The notes under the pieces were generated by a model. It had not been told where the DNA came from. It was given only the letters and a program-made list of their open reading frames with translations, and searched no databases. A DNA stretch of 9,470 nt from Clostridiales bacterium UBA1779. Its GTDB lineage: Bacteria; Bacillota; Clostridia; Oscillospirales; CAG-272. The first letter of the stretch is position 1. Each line of letters starts with the position of its first letter. The position numbers and the translations under genes were made by a program. This document shows, piece after piece, positions 1-6,332 of the stretch. The stretch lies in assembly GCA_002314565.1 (NCBI GenBank), contig DCGL01000072.1, positions 1-9,470 of the forward strand, in the 5' to 3' direction.

Positions 1-7
1 ACCGAAA

Positions 8-280
8 ATGGAAGTTCTACATAACCTGATAAATAACCTCATCTGGTATCTTCCTATCGCCATTGCAGCCGGGCTTATAATCACTGCAGTCATTCTTTTC
101 ATCCGCGCCCGCAAAAATCCCGAAGAGTATTCAAAATTCAAGGTTTTTCTCTTTATCGCCTGCGCGGTTATGGCAATTGATATCATTGTTTATATGGCTC
201 TGGCAGTGTTTTATTTGTTCCTTGAAAGCGCAAACGCAGAAGAGGAAGCTCTGTCTTTGCTTCGCGCGATAAACCTTTAA
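8..280 (+). CDS. Small two-helix membrane protein, unknown function
   Basis: Encodes about 90 residues that I do not recognise as a named family. Two hydrophobic stretches are clear. The first is at residues about 11-32 (rich in I, L, A with LPIAIAAG) and the second at about 45-72 (VFLFIACAVMAIDIIVYM). They are separated by a short basic and acidic loop (RARKNPEEYSKFK), and the tail is acidic (NAEEEA). The RARK following helix 1 suggests that the loop is cytoplasmic, leaving both termini outside. The ATG sits only seven bases from the window edge and the frame is open upstream, so no ribosome site can be seen and the real start may lie further left. It ends 35 bp before the sugar kinase with no terminator between, so the two may be cotranscribed. 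A role in transport or envelope is a guess only. Confidence 0.6.
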   Translation: MEVLHNLINNLIWYLPIAIAAGLIITAVILFIRARKNPEEYSKFKVFLFIACAVMAIDIIVYMALAVFYLFLESANAEEEALSLLRAINL

Positions 281-315
281 TTTCAAACGTTCTGAGACTG
301 AAAGGTAATTCTGAT

Positions 316-1188
316 TTGAAAAAAATACTTTCAATCGGCGATATTATCTGGGACGTGTATCCCGATAAGGCCGTCATAGGCGGTGCTTCATTCAACTTCG
401 CAGCCCACGTCTCGCTGTGCCGTCAGAACAGTTTTCTCTTCTCGGCTGTCGGAAAAGACAGCCTCGGCGACGACGCGCTTCTTGAGCTTGCCCGCTTCAA
501 TATATCCGACAAATATATTCAAAGAAACGGATACCCAACGGGTCAGTGCATCGTAACTCTCGATGAAAACAAAATTCCCTCTTTCCGCGTTGCCGAAAAC
601 GCCGCTTACGACTATCTGAATCTTTCCGCCCCTGTTTTTGAGGAGCTCAAAAACGAAAGCTTCGACGCAGTATATTACGGAACCCTCTCAGAAAGACATC
701 CCGTTTCCCGTGCGGTAATTCAGAATCTGATTTCATCTCTTCCCTGCGGTATCCGCTTCTGCGATATAAATCTTCGCAAGAATTGCTACGACCGGGATAC
801 CGTTGAATTCAATATGTCTCACGCCTCAATTCTGAAAATCAGCGACGAAGAAGAGCCGCTCATACGCGGCTTCGGATTTTATCCGGAAAACGTTTCTTCA
901 CACAGAGAGATAACCGAAGCAATCAGCAACGCTTTTCCGAATATCCGGGTCATTCTTCTGACTCTCGGCGCAGAAGGCTCTTTTGCATACGACTGTGTAA
1001 GCAAAGAATCATATTTTCAGCCTGCCGTCAAAGTTGAAGCCGTTTCAACCGTCGGCGCGGGGGACAGCTATTCAGCTGCCTGGCTTTCTTCATATCTTGA
1101 CGGTCGGGAGATCCCCTCCTGTATGAAAAAAGCGGCAGAGATCAGCGCCTTCGTTGTCGCCCACACTGAGGCCGTGCCGATTTATTGA
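316..1188 (+). CDS. PfkB-family carbohydrate kinase (fructokinase-like)
   Basis: Ribokinase/PfkB-family ATP-dependent sugar kinase of 290 residues, the usual family length, cytosolic. The N-terminal substrate-binding signature is visible: GDIIWDVYP at residues 8-16, then GGASFNFAAH at 22-31, with the Gly-Gly and Asn27 that contact sugar in the family. The C-terminal signature is STVGAGDSYSAAW at 244-256, with the GAGD anion hole and catalytic base Asp250. The usual first Asp of DTxGAGD is Ser244 here. The start is TTG, preceded by AAAGG at 301-305 with a 10-base gap; no better in-frame ATG fits the family N-terminus. The GGAxFNFAxH form is common in clostridial proteins called fructokinase or 'carbohydrate kinase', but substrate cannot be assigned safely. 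It likely phosphorylates a sugar released or imported by neighbouring functions. It lies downstream of the small membrane protein gene and ends before a shared hairpin terminator. Confidence 0.9.
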   Translation: MKKILSIGDIIWDVYPDKAVIGGASFNFAAHVSLCRQNSFLFSAVGKDSLGDDALLELARFNISDKYIQRNGYPTGQCIVTLDENKIPSFRVAENAAYDYLNLSAPVFEELKNESFDAVYYGTLSERHPVSRAVIQNLISSLPCGIRFCDINLRKNCYDRDTVEFNMSHASILKISDEEEPLIRGFGFYPENVSSHREITEAISNAFPNIRVILLTLGAEGSFAYDCVSKESYFQPAVKVEAVSTVGAGDSYSAAWLSSYLDGREIPSCMKKAAEISAFVVAHTEAVPIY

Positions 1189-1233
1189 CCGCAGACAAAG
1201 CCTTGCGCCTGCCGCATCTGATATTTCAAATAC

Positions 1234-1287
1234 AAAACGGTTATGGAACTGCATACCTTTCGGTAAACGCAGCTTCATAACCGTTTT
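1234..1287. terminator. Bidirectional hairpin terminator between convergent genes
   Basis: A perfect 12-bp inverted repeat, AAAACGGTTATG (1234-1245) and CATAACCGTTTT (1276-1287), sits between the convergent kinase and isomerase genes. Pairing continues inward with one wobble, one mismatch, CTGC/GCAG and a small ACC-TTTC-GGT tip. On the plus strand it runs into CTTTTATTTTT, a typical U-tract. On the minus strand the trailing tract is weaker (TTTTGTATTT). It therefore serves the kinase clearly and the isomerase probably. Confidence 0.85.
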
Positions 1288-1290
1288 CTT

Positions 1291-2064
1291 TTATTTTTCC
1301 AAGCCCTTCAGGAACTCAATGCAGCGTCCGACTTCTTCGGGACCCGAAGGCTCCAGTCCTTCGGACTCGATAACCATCAGCACATTGTTTTCGATGGCCC
1401 ACTTGCGCACTGCAAGTACAGGTGCTTTCCCGGATCCCACCGACTTTCCTTTGACACCGTCGTGTACTTTTTCATAAGTTCTGAACTCCGGCAGTGCAGG
1501 GATACCGTCCTTGAGATGAATCACGGAGATGCGCTTCTTGTGCTTTTCAAGATAGTCAACCGGGTCTACCCCGGCATTGAACGCCCAGAATGTGTCAATT
1601 TCGAGCTCCGCCCCTGTCTTCTCAATTATTTCATCCTCAATCTTCACACCGAAGGGCGTCGGAAGAAATTCTCTTGAATGATTGTGGTATCCGAGTCGGA
1701 TTCCGGCCTCTGCAAGACGCACGCGGGCAAATTCAAGCAGCTTTATATTGTTTTCGACCTTTTCGGTACTTGACCAGTCGGCCCCGGGGACTATCAGATT
1801 TTTGCATCCGATAACCTGATGATATGCTGCCGTCTTTTCAATATTCTGAGGAAGCAGCTCCTTCATTCCGGTATGGGTGCCGGAGCACACAAGTCCGAAT
1901 TCGTCAAGCCACGAACGGACTTCTTCGGCGCTGTGATTGAAAAATCCGGCAAACTCTATATATTTGTAGCCCTGGTCTGCAACCGTTTTCAGTGCAGCCC
2001 TGAGATCCTTTTCTGCGAGGTCGCGAAGGCTGTACATCTGTATTCCGTATTCGACGCAATTCAT
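1291..2064 (-). CDS. Sugar phosphate isomerase/epimerase, xylose isomerase-like TIM barrel
   Basis: Cytosolic 257-residue protein of the xylose isomerase-like/AP-endonuclease-2 TIM-barrel superfamily (COG1082 type), which uses a divalent metal for sugar or inositol-derivative isomerisation and epimerisation. Visible landmarks are GIQMYSLRD (7-15, strand 1), YIEFAGFF (35-42), the conserved YHNHSREF (126-133), EIDTFW with Asp157 (155-160), HLKD (183-186) and ESEG with Glu234-type ligand (233-236). This pattern of Glu, His and Asp ligands at barrel strand ends is intact, so the enzyme looks active. The ATG is preceded by GGAGG (2071-2075 on the other strand) at good spacing. It lies 28 bp downstream of the solute-binding protein gene on the same strand, so they form an operon. 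That pairing suggests it acts on the imported sugar. The exact substrate cannot be read; inosose, hexulose and keto-sugar roles all exist in this family. Confidence 0.88.
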   Translation of the reverse strand: MNCVEYGIQMYSLRDLAEKDLRAALKTVADQGYKYIEFAGFFNHSAEEVRSWLDEFGLVCSGTHTGMKELLPQNIEKTAAYHQVIGCKNLIVPGADWSSTEKVENNIKLLEFARVRLAEAGIRLGYHNHSREFLPTPFGVKIEDEIIEKTGAELEIDTFWAFNAGVDPVDYLEKHKKRISVIHLKDGIPALPEFRTYEKVHDGVKGKSVGSGKAPVLAVRKWAIENNVLMVIESEGLEPSGPEEVGRCIEFLKGLEK

Positions 2065-2092
2065 AGTGTCCCTCCGATTACGCTATACCTGA

Positions 2093-3586
2093 TTAATCGA
2101 GTGCATCAATTGTTGTATATACTTTATCAATCAGCTTTGCCATAGGAGTTTTGTACTGTTTCCAGGCTGTGGCAACGCTTCCGTTATATGCGGCACTGAT
2201 AATGCCTGAAGTATCAATGGAATAAATATCGATGATGCTGTAACCGATTGATGCCTTGATTGTATCAAGCATTGATGCTGCTGTCGGATCGCTGGCTCTC
2301 TTTGCTTTCAGAGTAACCTCATAGAACATTTCCATAACGGTATTATGAGAAGTATAGCCCCAGAAATCCATAACCGTTGAAATCATTTCAAGATTCAGAC
2401 TGTTATCCGCGGGAATGCCCCAGATAATTGCGTTACCGTCCATCTTATGATAATACTTTTCCTGGTCTGCGTTGTACTTCGGATTCATAATGACACCGAA
2501 TCCCTTGGACATTTCGGCAAATTCATTTGCGCAAGCCATACTTGACTGGGTAAACAGGAAATGATCCTGTGCAAAGCAGCCTCTTGAGTGTGTGTATTTA
2601 TCTATATATGCCGACGCATTTGCTGCATCCATGGTATGAATTTCGTCAAAGGTCAGGCAGTATGATTTGTCGGAAAGCAGAGCCTTGATTTTTTCAAAGT
2701 AATCCTGTGCTTTTTCGGCATATTCCGTACCGAGCTTGCATTCGAGTGTTCCGTCGGCATTTTTCTCAATTACGTTGACGCCCATACCGGTAAGAGTATG
2801 ATTGCGGACCGATCCGTCCTCGTTTGCAAGGCCGTAAACTCCGAGGGAGCCGTCAGTGCTTGGAGCGGATACTCCTTTTACAAGCTGAATGAAGGTGTCG
2901 AGAGTCCATTCGTTCTTCTCTGCATATTCGTAGGGACTTGTAAGCTTGAAGTCTTCAAGAACGCTCTTGTTGAAATAATAGAAACGGCAGCCTGCAAGAT
3001 TGCTGACTGAAACGTCGTTAGGCATCAGGTAAAGCTTTCCGGCAAGCTCGTATGCGTCTGCAGCATTGGCATCCCACCACGCCGTTGTAAAATCAACGTT
3101 GAGATTTTTCAGGTTGGTGAAGCATCCCTGCATTGCGAGCGGCCCGAGTTCCTTGCGTTTTTCAAGAACGATATCATATGTGGATGAGCCTGCGGCAAGG
3201 TCGTTTTTAATTGAGTTGGAGGGGGCAGATGCTTCAAGTGCAACAAACTTAACGTTATACTTTTCTTCAACGATAATGTTTCTTTTTTCAGCTTCTTCGT
3301 CAATTACGTCGACTGAATCCTCAAGGGGAATGATATACATTCCGCGGTAATGGGAGGCAGTCTGGTCACGGAAATAGACTCTGAACTCCGCTCCGTTATA
3401 ATTGGCTTCCGGAAACTTCGGGGAGTTATCCTCGACTGTGGTTTCGTTTTCATTTACGGACAGTGTTTCACTTGCTGCTGCGGCTGTGGTGCTTTCCGGT
3501 GCTGCGGTTTCCCCACAGGAAGCGAATGCCAATGCAATCGTCAGTGCAGCCAGTATCAGGGAAATAAGCTTTGCTGTTCTCTTCAT
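2093..3586 (-). CDS. ABC transporter extracellular solute-binding lipoprotein (sugar type)
   Basis: A 497-residue secreted lipoprotein. The N-terminus has basic MKRTAK, a hydrophobic core (LISLILAALTIALAF) and a lipobox-like FASC with the acylated Cys at residue 24, followed by a Ser/Thr/Ala-rich linker (residues about 28-52) typical of clostridial surface lipoproteins. The mature part resembles extracellular sugar-binding proteins: EFRVYFRDQ near 67-75, EKRNIIVEEKYNVKF, the NDLAAGSSTYDIVL segment where these proteins define the ligand cleft, and many aromatic residues (WWDANAADAYEL, FYYFNKSVLED) expected for carbohydrate stacking. The start ATG has AAGGAG (3593-3598, opposite strand) six to seven bases upstream. 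It heads a two-gene unit with the TIM-barrel isomerase. No permease or ATPase is present in the window, so it is an orphan binding protein that must use components encoded elsewhere. The ligand is unknown. Confidence 0.88.
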   Translation of the reverse strand: MKRTAKLISLILAALTIALAFASCGETAAPESTTAAAASETLSVNENETTVEDNSPKFPEANYNGAEFRVYFRDQTASHYRGMYIIPLEDSVDVIDEEAEKRNIIVEEKYNVKFVALEASAPSNSIKNDLAAGSSTYDIVLEKRKELGPLAMQGCFTNLKNLNVDFTTAWWDANAADAYELAGKLYLMPNDVSVSNLAGCRFYYFNKSVLEDFKLTSPYEYAEKNEWTLDTFIQLVKGVSAPSTDGSLGVYGLANEDGSVRNHTLTGMGVNVIEKNADGTLECKLGTEYAEKAQDYFEKIKALLSDKSYCLTFDEIHTMDAANASAYIDKYTHSRGCFAQDHFLFTQSSMACANEFAEMSKGFGVIMNPKYNADQEKYYHKMDGNAIIWGIPADNSLNLEMISTVMDFWGYTSHNTVMEMFYEVTLKAKRASDPTAASMLDTIKASIGYSIIDIYSIDTSGIISAAYNGSVATAWKQYKTPMAKLIDKVYTTIDALD

Positions 3587-3624
3587 TTTTTGCTCCTTAT
3601 ATTTATAATTAGATTAAGCAATGT

Positions 3625-3653
3625 ATTGTATCATAAATTCTGAAATTTAGCAA
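3625..3653 (-). promoter_or_regulatory. Promoter of the solute-binding protein operon
   Basis: Read on the minus strand, TTGCTA (3648-3653) and TACAAT (3625-3630) are separated by exactly 17 bases, a good sigma-70/SigA-type pair. It lies about 39 bp upstream of the lipoprotein start codon. An AAACGCTT motif (AAGCGTTT, 3652-3659 on the plus strand) abuts the -35 box and resembles the core of LacI-family operators, but it has only partial symmetry, so an operator there is speculative. Confidence 0.7.
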
Positions 3654-3700
3654 GCGTTTCGCGGAATTTCCCGTTTGTGCGGTATATGCGGAGCTTATTC

Positions 3701-3729
3701 TTGACAAAATGTGGCATACAGTGTAAAAT
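3701..3729 (+). promoter_or_regulatory. Promoter of the metallophosphoesterase gene
   Basis: A perfect -35 TTGACA (3701-3706), a 17-base spacer and a near-consensus -10 TAAAAT (3724-3729) lie about 40 bases before the start codon. The predicted transcript begins near 3736 and has a short leader. It is divergent from the solute-binding operon promoter, about 50 bp away, so the two could share regulation. Confidence 0.82.
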
Positions 3730-3769
3730 TGTCAGGATAAACTTCTGATCTGAATTGCGGAGAAAAAAG

Positions 3770-4474
3770 ATGAAATTCGGAATAGTCACAGATTTACATT
3801 ACAGCACAAAGGAAAGCGCCTGCACCACGCGGCGTCCAAACAAATCTCTTGAAAAGCTGAAAATTTCCCTTGAAAATATGAAAGAGGCAGACCTTATCGT
3901 CTGTCTCGGCGATCTTGTTGACGATTGCGGAGATGAAAGCGAGAACCTTCGCTGTATTTCTGATCTTATGCAGGTAATCCGTTCATGCGGCAAACCTTTT
4001 TACTGCATTCCCGGAAATCATGACTGTACGAATTTTAATAAGGAATACTTTTATTCACTGACCGGCTGCCCGAAGCTGCCGTATGTTCTGTCGGGTGACA
4101 CGCACGACGTCATTTTTATCGATGCCTGCTTTGCGGCAGACGGAAGCGAATACCGTCCGGGCAAAGTCAACTGGACAGACACGGACCTTGACAAAGTTCA
4201 GATGGAAAGCCTGAAGTCAATTCTTGACAGCGATGATAAAAAGCCGCTTGCCGTTATGCTTCACCAGTGCCTTGATCCGAACGTTGAACACCGCCATCTT
4301 CTGCACAGTGCCGGACTTCTGCGTGAAATGCTTGAAAAATCCGGCAAGGTCGATACTGTTATCGAAGGGCATTATCATCCCGGAGCCGATAACGTAATAA
4401 ACGGCATTCACTACCTGACCCTGCCCGCAATGTGCGAGCTTGACAATATTCCGTTTACGGTAATCGATCTGTAA
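3770..4474 (+). CDS. Calcineurin-like metallophosphoesterase
   Basis: Cytosolic phosphoesterase of 234 residues with the full metal-binding motif set of the calcineurin-like fold: DxH as TDLH (Asp8, His10), GDLVDD (Asp48), GNHD (82-85), a lone His in MLHQ (His165), and GHYH (His201, His203). No signal peptide is visible. The ATG at 3770 is preferred because GGAG (3759-3762) lies seven bases before it. A possible TTG at 3755 in the same frame would add MRRKK and overlap that site. The family hydrolyses phosphomono- or diesters including nucleotides, cyclic nucleotides and sugar phosphates; the substrate cannot be told here. The gene has its own promoter, is divergent from the sugar-binding operon and converges on the GH28-like gene across a strong terminator, so it is probably monocistronic. 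A link to carbohydrate use is positional only. Confidence 0.9.
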   Translation: MKFGIVTDLHYSTKESACTTRRPNKSLEKLKISLENMKEADLIVCLGDLVDDCGDESENLRCISDLMQVIRSCGKPFYCIPGNHDCTNFNKEYFYSLTGCPKLPYVLSGDTHDVIFIDACFAADGSEYRPGKVNWTDTDLDKVQMESLKSILDSDDKKPLAVMLHQCLDPNVEHRHLLHSAGLLREMLEKSGKVDTVIEGHYHPGADNVINGIHYLTLPAMCELDNIPFTVIDL

Positions 4475-4495
4475 ACAGAATTAACACAAAACTTG

Positions 4496-4528
4496 GGCGC
4501 CCCGTTTTGTTAATCAAAACGGGGCGCC
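4496..4528. terminator. Strong GC-rich hairpin terminator shared by convergent genes
   Basis: A perfect 14-bp stem, GGCGCCCCGTTTTG (4496-4509) and CAAAACGGGGCGCC (4515-4528), closes a five-base TTAAT loop and is followed on the plus strand by TGTTTTTATTAATTAT. This is a textbook intrinsic terminator for the metallophosphoesterase gene. On the minus strand the T-tract is poorer, so it probably also helps end the GH28-like transcript but less efficiently. Confidence 0.92.
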
Positions 4529-4558
4529 TGTTTTTATTAATTATGCAGTTTGTGTTTT

Positions 4559-5668
4559 TCAGTCAACGATTTCGATACCGTCCGGATAATCAAGTCTCAT
4601 CTCGTTTCCGCATTCCGATATAATTCGGCACAGCTTTACGTTTCTGACCTCCGCGTTGCAGAGTACGGGGTGCTTTGAAAATCTGCTGACGACGTTCTGT
4701 ACGGTAATATCGTGCAGATCGCCTGCATTATAACCGGAGCCGTAGCCCGTATATATCTTGATTGTTGCTTCGTTATACGGATCCCGCCAGCTGCCGGTTT
4801 CACATTCCTCAATATTTTCAATGCGGATATCATATACTTTGCAGCCATTTGCTGCAAGACAGATAATTCCGTGATGCATGCCCCCGACCTTGCAATTGCG
4901 GATTGTGACATCCGAAATATCGCGGTCATATGCAGAACGCTGCCCGGATTCTCTTGTCGGTTCCATAGGATAAACCGATGTTTTATTCGGATAAACGTAT
5001 TCCGCTCCGTTTTCAAACAATGCTGTACAGGCAATATTGTCGTCGGATGTAATGCCGGAAATGTTTTCTATCAGAAAGTGATGGCAGCCGGAGCGCAAAT
5101 CTATTCCGTCTCCGTTTTTGATGTTGCTGTCAATTCTTATGTCGTGCAGATATCCGTTTTCACACATATCAAGGGAAATACACCAGCATCTTGTCTGAAC
5201 AAAGCTGATGCCTCCGATTTCAAGCCCCCGGCACTTTGAAAAGGAGACTGTCAGGGTGCGCCAACCCCAGAAATCCCCTGTTTTTTCCTGAATCTGCTTC
5301 ATGCCGGGATTGTTGTCGTGGTCATTTCTGTCCGGGCCGGAAATCCGTGCTCCGTTTCTGCCAATCAGTTTTATATTGTTTATCGGATGCACATTTTGCG
5401 GTATTGTTCCCGGATCTTTTTCATCCGGCACAATATTGTCCCCGCGAAAAGCCGTGTCAAAGGTTCCGTCATTTTGCTTAATCAGGCAGCCGTCCAGAAT
5501 AACGGCGGTATTTCCGGGAATAAGTACGGAGGTTGAAATGTGATACTCCTTCTCATCGAAAATGATTTCGCGTTCGGGTTCATTTTGAGCATCTCTGAAG
5601 CAGGCTTCAATCACTTCATCGTCGTTCAGCCGAGGCTTTCTGTAGGATGATACGTAAAATGTTTTCAT
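4559..5668 (-). CDS. GH28-like right-handed beta-helix protein (polygalacturonase-like), cytosolic
   Basis: A 369-residue protein with the sequence texture of a right-handed parallel beta-helix and motifs lining up with glycoside hydrolase family 28. NGDGID (185-190) stands where GH28 has NTDGxD, SDDNIA (208-213) where it has the DD pair, MHHGI (264-268) where it has GHG, and ATIKI (301-305) where it has RIK. The acidic residues Asp187, Asp209 and Asp210 are kept; the Thr, first Gly and Arg of the canonical motifs are replaced. There is no signal peptide (MKTFYVSSYRKP), so it should act inside the cell, unlike secreted pectinases. The ATG has only a weak ribosome site (GAAAG, about 10 bases away) that overlaps a 17-bp palindrome. 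Role inferred: hydrolysis or other processing of an imported oligosaccharide, possibly galacturonide-like. A lyase, epimerase or non-catalytic beta-helix cannot be excluded. Confidence 0.78.
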   Translation of the reverse strand: MKTFYVSSYRKPRLNDDEVIEACFRDAQNEPEREIIFDEKEYHISTSVLIPGNTAVILDGCLIKQNDGTFDTAFRGDNIVPDEKDPGTIPQNVHPINNIKLIGRNGARISGPDRNDHDNNPGMKQIQEKTGDFWGWRTLTVSFSKCRGLEIGGISFVQTRCWCISLDMCENGYLHDIRIDSNIKNGDGIDLRSGCHHFLIENISGITSDDNIACTALFENGAEYVYPNKTSVYPMEPTRESGQRSAYDRDISDVTIRNCKVGGMHHGIICLAANGCKVYDIRIENIEECETGSWRDPYNEATIKIYTGYGSGYNAGDLHDITVQNVVSRFSKHPVLCNAEVRNVKLCRIISECGNEMRLDYPDGIEIVD

Positions 5669-5678
5669 AGTAACAATG

Positions 5679-5695
5679 CTTTCACACTGTGAAAG
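5679..5695. promoter_or_regulatory. 17-bp perfect palindrome in the leader of the GH28-like gene
   Basis: CTTTCACACTGTGAAAG is a perfect palindrome with arms of 8 bp around one central base, ending 10 bases before the GH28-like start codon and covering its only candidate ribosome site. It could be an operator for a dimeric regulator, or an RNA hairpin that hides the ribosome site. No known regulator consensus matches it clearly. Confidence 0.5.
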
Positions 5696-5783
5696 ATTCC
5701 TTACCTTTCTGTAGGCTTTTGCGCTTACTGAACGGAAAAATCATGAGCTTCCCAAACTCGTTTTCCGGTATTTTTCGTATAAA

Positions 5784-5812
5784 ATTATATATGGAAAATA
5801 TTAACAAATCAA
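5784..5812 (-). promoter_or_regulatory. Promoter of the GH28-like gene
   Basis: On the minus strand TTGATT (5807-5812), a 17-base spacer and a perfect TATAAT (5784-5789) form a good SigA-type promoter. Transcription would start near 5777 and give a leader of about 108 bases before the start codon, containing the 17-bp palindrome. No other intact gene lies between it and the GH28-like gene. Confidence 0.68.
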
Positions 5813-5865
5813 CATTACAGCGCACGGAAAGCCAACACTCAGCCGTGGCACATCTTATAAATAAT

Positions 5866-5922
5866 TTATTTGCCCTCTCTCCCATTCACTGATTCTTCGT
5901 TGGCATTTTTGTGTAATGTCAC
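5866..5922 (-). CDS. Ribosome-site-led 18-codon reading frame, possible leader peptide or truncated gene start
   Basis: A GTG codon is preceded by GAGGAGGA with GGAGG at 5929-5933 (opposite strand) and a six-base spacer, the best ribosome site in the 700 bp around it. It opens an 18-residue frame, MTLHKNANEESVNGREGK, ending in TAA. Nothing of this length is recognisable. The strong initiation signal in front of so short a frame suggests a leader peptide or, more likely in this scarred region, the first codons of a gene whose body has been lost by deletion. A long stretch upstream (about 5935-6060) with several small inverted repeats could be its untranslated leader. Protein-level evidence is absent. 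Confidence 0.35.
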   Translation of the reverse strand: MTLHKNANEESVNGREGK

Positions 5923-6075
5923 AAAAATCCTCCTCTTTTTTGTGAAATCTGCACATCTCAGCGAGGTGCTGCCCTGCCGGACTATGGCACAGGCGGTAGA
6001 TCCGGTTGAATCCGTTCTGACTTGCACTGTCGGATAATCTTTGAAATGGAATAAATGCCAAGGTAATTAACGCGC

Positions 6076-6240
6076 GTGGGGCTGATGAGTATATTTTTCG
6101 TCGTAAGCCCCACGGAAAGTGCAATATTAATTGGCCGGTATGGGGCTAAAAGCTCTTTTTAATAAATAAGCCCCATAGCAGATCAATCCGGGATTCCATG
6201 CGTGTGGCTAAAAGCTTAATAATTGCAATTTGGTCCCACG
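6076..6240. repeat. Three related stem-loops at a regular 62-63 bp period
   Basis: Three hairpins of 39-40 bp are separated by two spacers of exactly 23 bp. Unit 1 (6076-6115) has arms CGTGGGGCT and AGCCCCACG, a perfect 9-bp stem. Unit 2 (6139-6177) has TATGGGGCT and AGCCCCATA, also a perfect 9-bp stem. Unit 3 (6201-6240) has CGTGTGGCT opposite GGTCCCACG, a degenerate version with one mismatch and two wobbles. Units 2 and 3 share GGCTAAAAGCT. The outer base pairs differ between units 1 and 2 in a compensatory way, which points to selection for the fold. The loops are different, so these are not CRISPR repeats. Function is unknown. Confidence 0.7.
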
Positions 6241-6332
6241 GCAATAAACATTTCCTCCCGGTGGCGTCGGTCTTTTTCCTTGATTTTGATAAAAAAGACC
6301 GACAACAGTAGCATTATTGTCATTCCGACCAT
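6216..6332 (-). CDS. Possible small membrane peptide (38 residues)
   Basis: A 38-residue frame starting MVGMTIMLLLSVFFI continues with a highly charged stretch (KIKEKDRRHREE) and ends at TAA. One hydrophobic helix followed by a basic tail is the shape of small holin-like peptides common in Bacillota mobile elements, but I do not recognise this one. An internal ATG at 6323 would start the helix directly. There is no convincing ribosome site; the closest GGAGG is about 27 bases upstream, within a hairpin, and the ATG lies in the hairpin stem at 6326-6376. The 3' end overlaps the third stem-loop of the array. It may be chance. Confidence 0.22.
   Translation of the reverse strand: MVGMTIMLLLSVFFIKIKEKDRRHREEMFIAVGPNCNY
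6266..6303. repeat. Perfect 12-bp inverted repeat
   Basis: GTCGGTCTTTTT (6266-6277) and AAAAAGACCGAC (6292-6303) form a perfect 12-bp stem around a 14-base loop. There is no external T-tract on either strand, so it is not an obvious terminator. It lies between the stem-loop triplet and the recombinase remnant and falls within the possible 38-residue frame. Confidence 0.7.

Noticed and set aside
3650..3662. CcpA cre box or LacI-type operator beside the solute-binding promoter
   Set aside because: Only the central AAACGCTT core fits; the outer bases break the symmetry, so it is not strong enough to annotate separately.
4712..5239. 175-codon plus-strand frame inside the GH28-like gene
   Set aside because: It is antisense to a gene with clear family motifs and has no ribosome site or domain texture of its own.
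5679..5695. CRP/FNR-type site in the GH28-like leader
   Set aside because: The half-sites point the wrong way (TTTCACA then TGTGAAA) compared with TGTGA-N6-TCACA, and spacing is one base.
5682..5892. Two 67-codon frames on opposite strands over the same bases upstream of the GH28-like gene
   Set aside because: They mirror each other over an AT-rich promoter region containing a good TATAAT promoter and lack ribosome sites.
6076..6115. Hammerhead-ribozyme-like CTGATGAG in the first stem-loop
   Set aside because: The matching GAAA core strand and a cleavage-site stem are not present in the right places; the motif lies inside a simple hairpin loop.
5855..6124. 89-codon minus-strand frame across the leader and first hairpin
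   Set aside because: It needs a TTG start with no ribosome site, runs through a hairpin, and shares its end with a better-initiated short frame in another phase; composition is not convincing, although conservation in other genomes would change this.
6076..6240. Short CRISPR array
   Set aside because: The three units are related in structure rather than sequence, only three are present, spacers are 23 bp, and no cas genes are in the window.
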